Shown piece by piece: positions 1 through 10,783 of a DNA stretch of 64,000 bases. Origin of the DNA: a virus; the IMG/VR virus record IMGVR_UViG_3300042894_006198, positions 62,001 through 126,000 of that record; one strand, written 5' to 3'. Position numbers and translations under genes: made by a program. The notes under the pieces were generated by a model. It did not search any database, was not told the origin of the DNA, and worked only from the letters and a program-made list of their open reading frames with translations. How positions within the stretch are numbered: the stretch's first letter is position 1; each line of letters starts with the position of its first letter.

Positions 1-3000
1 CAAACAGCACGTGCAGTGGCATTTACAACAAGTCGCCCAACACGTGAAATTAAAACAACAATTAAATTAGATCGTACAAGCTATCGTAGTACCATATCTT
101 CATGGGATGGTTCCAACACTGCTTATGCAGGACCTTTCACTGATCCATTGAATATAAGTTCTTCATTATTTTTAGCAAGTGGTGAGAATTATGGTTTAAT
201 CAGTAATAGCAATATTACCATACCAACGACATTGCCTTCTACAATTTCCGTTACTACAACCACAGATCCCACTGTGTTTAAGTCTAATCAAGTAGTTGCG
301 CTAACTGCAACGTCAGTATGGGAACCTGCTACATATGGTAATGGGCAAACCATTGTTACTTATAATACAGCAACTTCACCATTTTCATCATTTGCCATTG
401 TAGATAATCAAGGATTAAACTTTGGTGGTGGTGCAGCAGCATTACGTGGTGCAGCTATAAGTTTTGAAAGTGATGGTAATCCTGATTATGATTTACTTGG
501 TACACCACAATGGAATGGTAATAATTTAGCTAATACGAGTAACGTATATTGGAAGAGTATTTCTAGTATTACATCAGCAGCTTTAGCTACTGTTACAACA
601 ACCACTGATCATAATTTAGTTAATTGGCAAAAAGTATACCTTGCAAATATCACAACAACACCAACAAGTGGTAATGTTATTAATAATAAAACATTTTATG
701 CTAATCGTTTATCTAACAATGCTTTTTACTTGTATTCAGCTAATACTAATAGTACAGGATTAACAGCTAATGGTAATTACACAACAGGTAATATTATTAA
801 TGTAACAGGTGGAAACGTAGCTAACGTATTCAGTGTCAATGATCGTATTCAATTTGGTTCTGATGCAAACGCAGTATCGTTCATTATTTCTAATCGTTGG
901 GCAAGTAATAACAATATTCAACTCATACCACCTATTAGTGGAAATACAGGAAATGTAGGGTCAGGATCATTAATTTGGCAAACCAAACCTGAACCTACAT
1001 TAGGTTATAGTGGTGCAAATCTTATTACGGTGGGCAATGTTATACCATATATCTCTATTGTATCGTTGACAAATACCTATTCGTTTACTAATGTTGTTGC
1101 AACAAATTCTACAGTATATACGAGTGCTGCACAAAACAATCCACGTTATATTATTGGTACGATTAGTAACATTGTTGGACCACCATCAAATACATTTAAT
1201 GTCACGGTAAGTAATTTTAGCGCAAACAATGGTACATATGCTAATTGGAATATAAATTATTATATCACTGCAGCAAGTGAAGGTGTTAAGATTGACTTTG
1301 CCAATGCAAATATTGGAACCAATACAACAAGCAATGGTGTACGTGTACAGCTAGATTTTGCTAATAGTTTTGTAAGTCCTGGACAGGCGCAGGGACAAGC
1401 CATTAACTTCTATAGTGTAGTAAGTAATGCTACTACAGCAAATTTTACAGCAAATACATTTTTAACTGCTAATGTTGCATTTGATAATATATCAAACTTG
1501 TTTATTGGGCAACCTGCTTATGGTGGAAATATTGCTGCAAATACTTATATTGTAAGTATTACACCTGATCCTAATGTTGCTAATGCACCTGCAGGTACGA
1601 TACAATTTAATAATTTACAAAACCTTACACTAAGTGCTAACAATTTAGTTACATTTGCTAGAGGTTGGTATAACGAGCATATTTACTATGGTAATGTTGT
1701 TCAGGTAAGCAATAATTTTAGCAATGTTGATTTGTATTTTGACCCATTGTTTAACAATCCTGTTTCTTATGGCAATTTTACTGCAACTTATGGTTCTAAT
1801 GTTTCTAATTTAATAGCTTTTATACCTGAACCGTTAAGTGTAACGCCAAGCACAATAACCTATGCAGGTAATGTTTATATTGCAGTAAACAGTGCCACAG
1901 GCTCAAATGTATTACCTTCACTAGATTCTGCTAATTGGCAATTAGTGGGTACATCTAATCAAGCATTAAACGCTATTGATCGTATTGTGGCAGCATATCA
2001 GCCCACTGTAAATATGGTTGGTAAAGATATTAACCAACTAGTTGAAGGTACACAATATCCAAATAGTACACTATATGGTGGAATCTTAGATGAAATATTA
2101 GATCCTAATACATATTATGACAGTTATATTATCTCTCCAAGATTTACAGCGGTAGATCCTACGGTATATGATGTAAGTGGTGGACAATTTACAGATGGTT
2201 ATGCGCCCCCTGAGCTAGTTGCAGGTGTAGTATCAGATACGATAGATATTAATGTGAATACAAGGCCTGGCTCGACATGGGATTATGATTCTACTACTGC
2301 TACATTAGTTTTCCGTGTCAGCAATGTAAACCTAAGAGATAATCTAAATGGTAACAGTATTATACTACCACCTAAGGGCAGTGGTTATCGTTTACCACCT
2401 GATATTACAATTGATCCACCTCCAACATTACCTTTAGTATTTGGTGGCGTTGAGGTAACTGCTACAGGTCAACCTGTTGTCAATGGTAATGGTGGACGTT
2501 TAGGTACGCCAACAATAGGTCCTGTTGGGGCAATAAACGAAGGTAGAATATTAAGTATTCCTATTGACAACGTAGGAGCGGGGTATCGTTTAGCACCTAC
2601 AGTAATTATTGACAGACCACGTTTTGCAAACAATGTTATCAATGCTAATGGAGTACAAGCAGTTGCACGAGTTACCGTACGTAATGGTGCAATAACGGGG
2701 GTGATCATAACGCAGCCTGGGTCAGGGTATGATCCATTATACCCACCAAAAGTCACTGTTGTAGATGATGAATTAGTTGGTGTTACTGTAACAAATGGTG
2801 GCGAGGGATATAGTAATGTAACAAGTGTATATCCAACATCGACTATTACTGCACCTGATATTTTAAATACAACCATTGCAACAACTACATCAAACAGTTA
2901 TGTTATAAACGTATCAAATGTAGCAAATATTACAGCAGGTATGATTGTCAATGTTGCATATACTACAAACCTTGCAAGTAATGCTACCCTAGGTGATTCT

Positions 3001-6000
3001 AATATTACACTAGCAAATGTTACAGGCATTGCTTTAGGTGCAAGAGTAAGTTCAAATGTTGCTAACTTTATTTTATCAAACACTTATGTTGCTAACTTAC
3101 ATGCAGGTAATGTTATTGAATTAAGTACTCCTGTCATATCAAATGCTAGCACAACTGCTAATATTACGGTAAATCCTGCGTATGGAACATTAGTAACAAG
3201 TGTTGATACTGCTAATGCCAATGTCAATGTAAGTATACGAGGTGATTGGATAAGTGCATCAAATATTACATTCTCAGGTGCACAAGCTTATTCTAACGTA
3301 GTGTTAGGTCCTGTTTTAGTTGATCACACAGGATTTAATGTCGTTAACTTCACGCCAAACATTGTTAATACACAATTTACAAAAGTAATGACCTCTAATG
3401 CCAATGCTAATGTAGGCACTTTAGTTCTTAATTCAGTAGATGAAGTACGTATTGGTCAAAGTATTACAACGACTACAGCAAATATACTAGCAGCTAATAC
3501 TGTAGTTACTAATGTATACAAATCTAACTCTACCATTGGTATTAGTGCAAATACATTAAATGCTGCTAGCGCAAATACAGTGTTTACTTTTAGTGCACAA
3601 GAGTTTTCATTCAATGAAATTGTACAAACACCAATGGATTTGATACTGTTTAATATTGACCATACAAGTCCTATATTCAGAAATTCAGGATTATCTCTTG
3701 TTTATGCTAACTCTAACACAAGTACCTTAAGTTTTAATGGTGATTGTAGTTATGCTTTCTTATCTAACAATGTTATTACATTTAGCGCAAATGCTAATAC
3801 ACCAACGTCAAATACAACAACTTATCCTCAATATACAGTTTCTAATGTAAACTATAATTTAATATCGAATGTTACTACGTTAAATGTTACGCCAAACGTA
3901 GGTAATTTATCAGGTGCAGCTAATGTTTCAACATGGGTATTAGAAACTTATAATGAAACTAGAATGGTTAATTCACCAACTAATGCTGTTGATGCCAATT
4001 TATATTATGTTGATTGGACTGACAAGTTTGTTACTTTAGATTTACATTATATAGCAAATGTTGGTACACCATATATTGATGCTTATATATATGAAGTTGG
4101 TGGTGGCAATGAACTAGAGCGTACAAATACTGAAATTAATCCTGTACGTGCTAATACAACAGGTGCATTAACTGATATCTATATTGATGCTAACTATAGA
4201 GAAGTATTTTCTATTGTACGTGATCCAATATTAAGCCCAATATCAAATGCAAATAGTTTTGGCTATGTTAATCAAGTATATGCTACACCACTAGTATACA
4301 AATATACAGCAGCTAATGGTGAATATCGTAAGTTACATTATTATCCTGAGCAGTCGACTGCATATACAACAACCACAATTGCTACAACAACAAGTGGCAG
4401 TACAATACAAGTACTTGATGCACGTGGTATAATAACAGGAACTACGCTATTAAGTGAAGGTGTCAACAATACGCCAACAGTAACCGCAGTATCTTTCTCT
4501 AATATTGCGCTAAATTATTCAGGCAACGTTACTTTAGATGCTAATGTAACAATTAATTATGGTTCATTTGTTACATTTGTTGATTATACTGCTGCTGCTA
4601 ATACAGACTATTACATTGTACCACGTGATCAAGCAAATGATCCATTGGGTAAAGTTAAGATTGTATTACGTGATGCGGTAGAAGAACATGATTACTTAAG
4701 TTATGTAGTGCTTGGTAATAGTGGAGATTTTGATCCATCAACAGGCAAGACTAATTATGGCTATAGTATTCCTGAAACACAAACTACTGTATTATCTACA
4801 ACAGGTACAACCGTAGCAAATGTTACTGCAGTTGATGCTCCTAACGTAGTCATTTCTGTAAATTCTACTGCGAACATATTTGCAGGAATGGTAGCTACAG
4901 GTGGAACTATACCATCAGGTGGATCAATTGTACTAAGCGTATTAAACTCTGCTAATTTACAAATGTCAAGTGTTACAGGTATTAGTACGGGTAACAATCT
5001 TACATTCTCTTATCCACAAGCCTTTACACAAGTTGTTCCATTAGTTAATTTTGTTGGTTCACCGACTGTAACAGGTGACAACAATATTGAAAATGCGATT
5101 GTTGAAGTAAATGGTGTACGTTTATTAGATCAATTGAGTAAAGTATATATAAGTGATGGTAGTTTACCATATGCAGCACCTATACCTATACAATTAACAA
5201 GTAGTGTTAATGGTATAACAAGTGGTACAGTAACCATTGGTTCTACAACTTATACCTACTATGTTGCTGTAGGCAACAATGGATTAATTTTACTTAATAT
5301 TGATGACCCAACTAATCCTTTAGATTGGGTTCCACAGATTAATGTAACAGGTTATAATTTAAATAGCGTGGCAGTAAGTGGTACTAATATTATTGTAGTG
5401 GGTGAGCTAGGCACATGGGTAACATTGTCAACAAGTTCTATCGTAATTGCTGCATCAACACGCAGTGGATGGGTATTAAAATCGCCATTCACGGCATATA
5501 ATTTAAACTCAATTGTTTATAATGCTGTATCAAGTACGTTTGTTGTAGTTGGTGATTCACAAACCATTTACAACAGTGCCAATGATGGTTCTACTTGGAC
5601 AAATTATACTGTAGCTGATGCTACGATAACCACTGCAGGTTATACAACAACTCCTGCAACCCACAAGTACAACTTTAGAAAGATTATTTGGAACAATTAT
5701 GGTACTGCACAATCATTTGTTATTGTAGGTGATTGTAATAATTTACCTGCAGTACGTGCACCATTACCTACTGATACAAGTTATATTGGTGTAACAAACT
5801 ATGTACAAGGTATTATCATTTTAGGTAATTCTGCGGGTACTACATGGACAGTATTAGCTCCATCTGCTGAGCGTAACGATATTGGTTCATTGCGTTCAGT
5901 AAGTTATGATCCGCTAACAGGCAATGCAATTATTGTTGGACAAAACAATGCATCAACTTATATTGGTCAACCTTGGGCTAATGGTTATACAATTAACTAT

Positions 6001-7992
6001 AGTACATTAAGTATAACATCAACATGGTCAATTACTAATATTAACACATCATTAACATCGACTACTCCATTTACTGATATTGTATACATTGCAGATTATC
6101 AAAGTACTTCATTGCCTTCATTTTATGTGGTAGGCGAGTTTGATCAGATTGCTCCATTTACTTCAATGGTGTTTACAATAAGTGGTTCAGGTACATCATG
6201 GACAGGTGCACGAGTAGATAATCAAATTGATGGTGATATTCATGCTGCCATTGTACGTAGTAATTACGATACACTTACTGTGGGTCAGCATGGTGATGTT
6301 TATGACGTTAATACTGATACATATAGTATACCAACGGTAGCAAATCAAGTTTATGGATACAGCCCAACATTCTTAACATTAGGTACATTAGTTGTTACAC
6401 TGAATGGTATATTACAATCATATGGTATAGACTATACAGTAATTTACGATAGTAATGATACCCCTTATGTTGAATTTATTACAGCACCTGCAGTAGGTGA
6501 TTTAATTGAAATTTCCTATGTAGATAATACAAACATAAGTGATCCCTATGACATTGTATACAATACAGGCTTAGGTAGTGCTTTATTAACGTTGAATATA
6601 CCTGTACAAGCAGCAGGTGATGTGTTAACAGTAACAACCTTTAATCGCACTGCACAACAAAGTTTGAACACATTAAGCTTGCTTGGATCAACTGTTAATT
6701 CTATAGCATCAATTATTGTATCAGGTACAGTGGCTACAGTAACAACAATTAATACACATAGTTTCACAGGTGGACAAATTGTTCGTATTAATAGAACAAA
6801 TAGTGCGGTATATGATGGAACAGATGATTTTGGTAGTATCTATGAGATTATTGCTGCACCAACGACAACAACATTTACGATAAACGTAGATGGTGGTTCG
6901 CCTAGTATATTAGGAGCGGGTTTTGTATTCCCTGACAATCAATACTTCCTAAACCAACCTGACTTTATCATTTTAAATAAGTCAAGATTATGGGTAACGG
7001 TGAATGGTTATCGTGTTGATGAAAATAATTTTGCTTTAACTAACAATCAAGTACAAATTTTCCGTGAAATTATAGCATCAGACGAGATTGGTATATTGTC
7101 GATGACGCCTGGGGCAACGCCAAATGCTGAGTTCTTTACTATACATTTGAGTAAAACAGGTTCAGCTTCAGTATTAAGAATGCCACCTGAAGATACTACA
7201 TTTGTTACGGATGCTTTCCCAAGTGATCCACCCAATGGAATATTGTATGTACAGGATGCAGCACGTTTAATGGATAAAATTGTTCAATCAACCACTGTAG
7301 CTACGTCAACGATTAGTTTTGAAAGTGCTTATTTGGTATCAAATCAAGTTAATCGTGTTGATATTGTAGCTACAAAATATGTATCAGGTATTACTCAAGC
7401 TAGTATTGCGGTAGTTACTACAACAGTAAATCATGATTTAAGTGATGGTGATACAGTTGTGTTGAATAATGTTGGTGGTATGGTGCAAGTAAATGGACTG
7501 ACATATTATGCTAAGGTATCAGGATATGCTGCCAATCAGTTTGCACTATATGCTGATCGTGGGCTAACTACTGCATTAAATTCTACAGCATTAACTGCTT
7601 ATACAAGTGGTGGCACTTTTAATATTGAAGTAAATGGAACTTACAGTCCTGATAGTTATAACAGAATAATTGTTGAATCATACTTTACAGTGGGCACAGC
7701 AGTAGTTATTACTGTATGGATTGGGAACACTGTAATTGTCAATGGTGAATATATACGATTTACACAGTTTGATTTAACTGAAGGTACTAATAGTATTAGT
7801 GGGTTATCACGTGGTGTCAATGGTACGATAGTATCTCCAACGATTGCACGTGGTAGCTTAGTACGTCCAATTATACCAAAGAATATTTTACCAAGTACTT
7901 ACTATGGTTATTCATGGAGTGATAGTAGAAATAATCCATTACAGATTAGTGAAACTCCTGCGGCTATATTCCTAAGAAGTGCTAGTAATTAA
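1..7992 (+). CDS. Giant virion/adhesin-like protein (5' end outside window)
   Basis: Open reading frame runs in from the left edge (no stop in codons 1-5; the first possible start, GTG at 16, has no obvious ribosome site), so about 2660 residues are the C-terminal part of a larger protein. Composition is extreme: Asn, Thr, Ser, Val and Ala dominate, typical of long beta-structured phage fibres. Recognisable modules are FCCH-like repeats (pattern A-T-V-T-T-T..H-x-L..G..V) near nt 570-770, 6700-6900 and 7380-7620, Gly-Tyr 'GSGYDP/GAGYRL' repeats near nt 2380-2830, and a YCF48/BNR-like beta-propeller stretch near nt 5230-6340 with repeated V-V-G and S-G/S-x-W motifs. Related modules occur in large structural proteins of marine T4-like phages. 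The fibre or baseplate-adhesin role is inferred; attachment specificity cannot be read. Confidence 0.75.
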   Translation, partial: QTARAVAFTTSRPTREIKTTIKLDRTSYRSTISSWDGSNTAYAGPFTDPLNISSSLFLASGENYGLISNSNITIPTTLPSTISVTTTTDPTVFKSNQVVALTATSVWEPATYGNGQTIVTYNTATSPFSSFAIVDNQGLNFGGGAAALRGAAISFESDGNPDYDLLGTPQWNGNNLANTSNVYWKSISSITSAALATVTTTTDHNLVNWQKVYLANITTTPTSGNVINNKTFYANRLSNNAFYLYSANTNSTGLTANGNYTTGNIINVTGGNVANVFSVNDRIQFGSDANAVSFIISNRWASNNNIQLIPPISGNTGNVGSGSLIWQTKPEPTLGYSGANLITVGNVIPYISIVSLTNTYSFTNVVATNSTVYTSAAQNNPRYIIGTISNIVGPPSNTFNVTVSNFSANNGTYANWNINYYITAASEGVKIDFANANIGTNTTSNGVRVQLDFANSFVSPGQAQGQAINFYSVVSNATTANFTANTFLTANVAFDNISNLFIGQPAYGGNIAANTYIVSITPDPNVANAPAGTIQFNNLQNLTLSANNLVTFARGWYNEHIYYGNVVQVSNNFSNVDLYFDPLFNNPVSYGNFTATYGSNVSNLIAFIPEPLSVTPSTITYAGNVYIAVNSATGSNVLPSLDSANWQLVGTSNQALNAIDRIVAAYQPTVNMVGKDINQLVEGTQYPNSTLYGGILDEILDPNTYYDSYIISPRFTAVDPTVYDVSGGQFTDGYAPPELVAGVVSDTIDINVNTRPGSTWDYDSTTATLVFRVSNVNLRDNLNGNSIILPPKGSGYRLPPDITIDPPPTLPLVFGGVEVTATGQPVVNGNGGRLGTPTIGPVGAINEGRILSIPIDNVGAGYRLAPTVIIDRPRFANNVINANGVQAVARVTVRNGAITGVIITQPGSGYDPLYPPKVTVVDDELVGVTVTNGGEGYSNVTSVYPTSTITAPDILNTTIATTTSNSYVINVSNVANITAGMIVNVAYTTNLASNATLGDSNITLANVTGIALGARVSSNVANFILSNTYVANLHAGNVIELSTPVISNASTTANITVNPAYGTLVTSVDTANANVNVSIRGDWISASNITFSGAQAYSNVVLGPVLVDHTGFNVVNFTPNIVNTQFTKVMTSNANANVGTLVLNSVDEVRIGQSITTTTANILAANTVVTNVYKSNSTIGISANTLNAASANTVFTFSAQEFSFNEIVQTPMDLILFNIDHTSPIFRNSGLSLVYANSNTSTLSFNGDCSYAFLSNNVITFSANANTPTSNTTTYPQYTVSNVNYNLISNVTTLNVTPNVGNLSGAANVSTWVLETYNETRMVNSPTNAVDANLYYVDWTDKFVTLDLHYIANVGTPYIDAYIYEVGGGNELERTNTEINPVRANTTGALTDIYIDANYREVFSIVRDPILSPISNANSFGYVNQVYATPLVYKYTAANGEYRKLHYYPEQSTAYTTTTIATTTSGSTIQVLDARGIITGTTLLSEGVNNTPTVTAVSFSNIALNYSGNVTLDANVTINYGSFVTFVDYTAAANTDYYIVPRDQANDPLGKVKIVLRDAVEEHDYLSYVVLGNSGDFDPSTGKTNYGYSIPETQTTVLSTTGTTVANVTAVDAPNVVISVNSTANIFAGMVATGGTIPSGGSIVLSVLNSANLQMSSVTGISTGNNLTFSYPQAFTQVVPLVNFVGSPTVTGDNNIENAIVEVNGVRLLDQLSKVYISDGSLPYAAPIPIQLTSSVNGITSGTVTIGSTTYTYYVAVGNNGLILLNIDDPTNPLDWVPQINVTGYNLNSVAVSGTNIIVVGELGTWVTLSTSSIVIAASTRSGWVLKSPFTAYNLNSIVYNAVSSTFVVVGDSQTIYNSANDGSTWTNYTVADATITTAGYTTTPATHKYNFRKIIWNNYGTAQSFVIVGDCNNLPAVRAPLPTDTSYIGVTNYVQGIIILGNSAGTTWTVLAPSAERNDIGSLRSVSYDPLTGNAIIVGQNNASTYIGQPWANGYTINYSTLSITSTWSITNINTSLTSTTPFTDIVYIADYQSTSLPSFYVVGEFDQIAPFTSMVFTISGSGTSWTGARVDNQIDGDIHAAIVRSNYDTLTVGQHGDVYDVNTDTYSIPTVANQVYGYSPTFLTLGTLVVTLNGILQSYGIDYTVIYDSNDTPYVEFITAPAVGDLIEISYVDNTNISDPYDIVYNTGLGSALLTLNIPVQAAGDVLTVTTFNRTAQQSLNTLSLLGSTVNSIASIIVSGTVATVTTINTHSFTGGQIVRINRTNSAVYDGTDDFGSIYEIIAAPTTTTFTINVDGGSPSILGAGFVFPDNQYFLNQPDFIILNKSRLWVTVNGYRVDENNFALTNNQVQIFREIIASDEIGILSMTPGATPNAEFFTIHLSKTGSASVLRMPPEDTTFVTDAFPSDPPNGILYVQDAARLMDKIVQSTTVATSTISFESAYLVSNQVNRVDIVATKYVSGITQASIAVVTTTVNHDLSDGDTVVLNNVGGMVQVNGLTYYAKVSGYAANQFALYADRGLTTALNSTALTAYTSGGTFNIEVNGTYSPDSYNRIIVESYFTVGTAVVITVWIGNTVIVNGEYIRFTQFDLTEGTNSISGLSRGVNGTIVSPTIARGSLVRPIIPKNILPSTYYGYSWSDSRNNPLQISETPAAIFLRSASN

Positions 7993-7995
7993 AAG

Positions 7996-8002
7996 ATAAA
8001 TA
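7996..8002 (+). promoter_or_regulatory. T4-late-type promoter ATAAATA
   Basis: Exact ATAAATA, 6 nt before the ATG at 8009. It falls just after the stop of the giant gene. No Shine-Dalgarno lies between motif and ATG. Confidence 0.45.
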
Positions 8003-8008
8003 TAAATT

Positions 8009-8164
8009 ATGAACAAAATGGATAAAAATATTACAAAACCTGAAGTAAAAAGTACGCAAAGTTCTAAAAAACCAAATGAACAAGGTAGTTTTTATTTTAG
8101 TAGTAGCATAAAAATTTTTGATCCACAGACACAAAAAGTTTTTGTGCATAAAAGATGTAATTGA
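8009..8164 (+). CDS. 51-aa protein, possible truncated paralogue of the next gene
   Basis: ATG to TGA reading frame of 51 codons. Its C-terminal part (I-K-I-F-D-P-Q-T-Q-K-V-F, then K-R-C-N) aligns with the N-terminus of the next gene (I-K-I-Y-D-P-H-S-G-E-V-L, then K-K-N-A-I-H). The frame stops just after this shared segment. It could be a small real protein, a remnant of a duplicated gene, or an upstream regulatory ORF. A late-type promoter lies immediately upstream, which favours expression. Function unknown. Confidence 0.5.
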   Translation: MNKMDKNITKPEVKSTQSSKKPNEQGSFYFSSSIKIFDPQTQKVFVHKRCN

Positions 8165-8176
8165 TGGAAAAAATAA

Positions 8177-8791
8177 ATGGATAAATCTACGATAGCAATT
8201 CAAGGTTTTATTAAGATATATGATCCGCATAGTGGTGAAGTACTATGTGAGAAAAAGAATGCTATTCACTATGAAAACATGAGTGAAGCGATTGCATTGA
8301 CCTTGAGCAATCGTGGGTATGGTAGCATTTATCAAATGGCTTTTGGTAATGGTGGTGCTAGTGTAGATGAAACAGGTTTAATAACTTATTTGCCACCTAA
8401 TACAACAGGTCAAAATGCTGCGTTATACAATCAAACTTATCAAAAAATTGTTGATGACACTATAGCAACCAATACTAATGCAGCACGTAATCGCATGATT
8501 GTAAGTCATGTAAATGGAACATTGTATTCAGATATTTTAGTACAGTGTTTATTAGATTATGGTGAACCTGCAGGGCAACAAGCATTTGATAATGCAACAA
8601 ACAATGAAGGATTATATGTATTTGATGAGCTAGGATTATTAGCTAATTATGGTACAGATAGTACAGGAGCGGTTCAAACCAAGTTATTGAGCCACGCAAT
8701 TTTTCACCCTGTTCAAAAAGCGTTAAATCGTCAAATACAGATTGACTATACTGTGCGTATACAAACGCTAACTAACTTGGTGACCATATGA
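8177..8791 (+). CDS. Putative virion protein, 204 aa
   Basis: The N-terminus has the pattern I-K-I-Y-D-P-H-S-G-E-V-L..K-N-A-I-H-Y-E-N-M, which I associate with a family of T4-like phage proteins encoded beside fibre genes. The rest alternates Gly/Asn-rich and hydrophobic stretches and ends in a basic, strand-like segment. It sits between the giant adhesin-like gene and a tail-fibre gene in the same direction, so a structural or attachment role is inferred from context only. The start is the ATG at 8177; upstream is A-rich with no strong Shine-Dalgarno. It shares its N-terminal motif with the 51-aa ORF before it. Confidence 0.6.
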   Translation: MDKSTIAIQGFIKIYDPHSGEVLCEKKNAIHYENMSEAIALTLSNRGYGSIYQMAFGNGGASVDETGLITYLPPNTTGQNAALYNQTYQKIVDDTIATNTNAARNRMIVSHVNGTLYSDILVQCLLDYGEPAGQQAFDNATNNEGLYVFDELGLLANYGTDSTGAVQTKLLSHAIFHPVQKALNRQIQIDYTVRIQTLTNLVTI

Positions 8792-8797
8792 TAAATA
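8791..8797 (+). promoter_or_regulatory. T4-late-type promoter ATAAATA
   Basis: Exact ATAAATA immediately downstream of the 204-aa gene and 20 nt before the fibre gene start at 8818. This leaves room for a short leader containing a GGAAA-type ribosome site. Confidence 0.5.
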
Positions 8798-8817
8798 TTT
8801 AAAGATGGAAACAGAAA

Positions 8818-10773
8818 ATGGCATATCAAATTCTTAAAACTAATGGTAATTTGTTAACAACCATCCCGGATGGTACGATTTCACAGGCATACTCGACGTT
8901 GCAGTTGCCTGGGCGAAACTATAATGGGTATGGTCAATTTCTTGATACAAACTTTGTACATTTGTTAGAGAATTTTAGCAGTGCAAATGCTCCATTAAAT
9001 TCGCTTACAGGACAATTATGGTTTAATCCATCATCAAATACGTTAAGCGTGGCGATTACCGATGGCGGACCAGGCTTCACAAGCACATGGACAAGTGTTG
9101 TTACAACATCAGGTGATGTTAATAACCCTATTTTCAATGGTAACCTCACTGCAAATGGATGGTTTTATACGACAGGAAATGCACGTTTTGATGGTCCTGT
9201 TACCATAACAAATAATTCAAATAGCACATCAACAGTTACAGGAAGTTTTACTACAGTAGGTGGAGTAGGGATTGGTGGTAACTTATATGTTGGTGGTACG
9301 ATTGTTGGTACATTGTCAGGCAATGTTACAGGTAATTTAATCACAGGTGGTAGCAACAATGCAGTTGTTATTACAAATGCAAATTCTGTAGCAGTTGGTG
9401 CTTCATATTTGTCATATACAGAATCAACAGAGGCTAATTTACAAGTTGAGGGTAATTTAATTGTTGTACCACCATCGTTAAGTGGTCCACGTTTTTCGGT
9501 TGGGTCTAATGCAAACTTAGGCACAACACAAATGAACGTAGCATTTGCTAATGGTTCTTCATTCTCAGTACAAGCTAATACGATGGCGTTTACGGGACCT
9601 GGGACCTTTAGCGTAAGTACAGGTGCCAATCCAATTACATTAACAACTACTTCAAGTAATGTTGTTGTGCAAGGACAGATTGCTGCAAATAGTGTAGCAA
9701 ATGGTTCAATGGTTATTACAGTGGGTGGTAATCCTGCGTTGTCGCTAGGTCCTAATATCTATAGCAATGGATCAATGTTTGCTAAGGGTGCCATGGTTGT
9801 TGGTGCTGATGTTACAAATAGTGGTGGTTCAGGTACTACAAATGCTAGTGCAGTGTTAACTGTATATGGTACATCTGCAGCTAATTCGACAACAACAAGT
9901 GGTGCATTAAATGTACAAGGTGGTGCACGTGTTATTGGTAATTTAGTCGTAGGCACAGGTAATTCTACAGATTATGCATTTATTTTTAATACAGATAATG
10001 TTAATGCACAGTCAACATCATTTGCAACAGGAACTTTAGGTAATGGTGCTTTACAGGTACAAGGTGGTATTGGTGCAGCAGGTAACATTTATGCATATAA
10101 TACTTTATCAGGTAATGCTGTAATTTTAAGAAATGGTTTAGTATGGTTAGATACAACAGGTGAAAATAGAATTGAACGTACAGGTTCAGGGGCAAGTGCG
10201 GTAACTACTTTAGTTGTAGGTAATACATCACCCGCTATTTTTGCAAATACAAGTGCTGCTAATGCTGCTAACTTCCAATTTGGTATTACTACACCTATTT
10301 TAACTACAGGTTCGAATGCAACAAGTGGAACAATTACAGGTAATTGGACATTGTCAACAGGGTCAAAACTTAACGCTACATACGCTGACTTGGCAGAACG
10401 ATTTGAGTCTGATTATCCTTATGAAGCAGGTACAGTTGTTGAGTTAGGTGGTGAAAAAGAAATTACTGCTGTACGTCAAGATTTAAGTGAAGATGTTTTC
10501 GGTGTAATTTCTAATACAGCAGGTTATTTGATGAATGCAGGTGCAGGTGATGATGCTACTCATCCTCCTGTTGCTGTAAGTGGTCGAGTACAAGTCAATG
10601 TTTTAGGTAAGGTTAAAAAAGGTGAACGTTTAGTTAGTGCGGGTGGTGGTTTTGCACGTGCAGCCAAACATGGTGAAGCTACACATTTTACAACATTAGG
10701 ACGTGCTTTAGAAAATAAAACAACAGATGGTGTAGGGCGAGTTTTAGCAGTAGTTAATGCTAAATTAAGTTAA
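8818..10773 (+). CDS. Tail-fibre-like protein with C-terminal YADLAERF domain
   Basis: 651 residues. The N-terminal about 80 residues (L-P-G-R-N-Y..Y-G-Q-F-L-D-T-N-F-V-H-L-L-E-N-F, then G-Q-L-W-F-N-P) look like a virion-anchoring segment of phage tail fibres. The middle is a long Gly/Asn/Thr/Ser-rich, beta-repeat-like shaft. The C-terminus contains Y-A-D-L-A-E-R-F followed by Y-E-A-G-T-V-V-E-L-G-G and G-V-I-S-N-T-A-G-Y, the signature I associate with peptidase-G2/intramolecular-chaperone-type tail proteins. Autocleavage is possible but not shown. Likely a side fibre or adhesin subunit; receptor unknown. Confidence 0.7.
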   Translation: MAYQILKTNGNLLTTIPDGTISQAYSTLQLPGRNYNGYGQFLDTNFVHLLENFSSANAPLNSLTGQLWFNPSSNTLSVAITDGGPGFTSTWTSVVTTSGDVNNPIFNGNLTANGWFYTTGNARFDGPVTITNNSNSTSTVTGSFTTVGGVGIGGNLYVGGTIVGTLSGNVTGNLITGGSNNAVVITNANSVAVGASYLSYTESTEANLQVEGNLIVVPPSLSGPRFSVGSNANLGTTQMNVAFANGSSFSVQANTMAFTGPGTFSVSTGANPITLTTTSSNVVVQGQIAANSVANGSMVITVGGNPALSLGPNIYSNGSMFAKGAMVVGADVTNSGGSGTTNASAVLTVYGTSAANSTTTSGALNVQGGARVIGNLVVGTGNSTDYAFIFNTDNVNAQSTSFATGTLGNGALQVQGGIGAAGNIYAYNTLSGNAVILRNGLVWLDTTGENRIERTGSGASAVTTLVVGNTSPAIFANTSAANAANFQFGITTPILTTGSNATSGTITGNWTLSTGSKLNATYADLAERFESDYPYEAGTVVELGGEKEITAVRQDLSEDVFGVISNTAGYLMNAGAGDDATHPPVAVSGRVQVNVLGKVKKGERLVSAGGGFARAAKHGEATHFTTLGRALENKTTDGVGRVLAVVNAKLS

Positions 10774-10783
10774 TGGTGAATTT

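Noticed and set aside
2469-2876. 135-codon minus-strand frame within the giant virion gene
   Set aside because: Opposite-strand shadow of the repetitive plus-strand frame; low-complexity composition and no ribosome site.
9165-9629. 154-codon minus-strand frame inside the fibre gene
   Set aside because: Pro/Thr/Val-rich shadow of a Gly/Asn-rich gene; no promoter or start signal.
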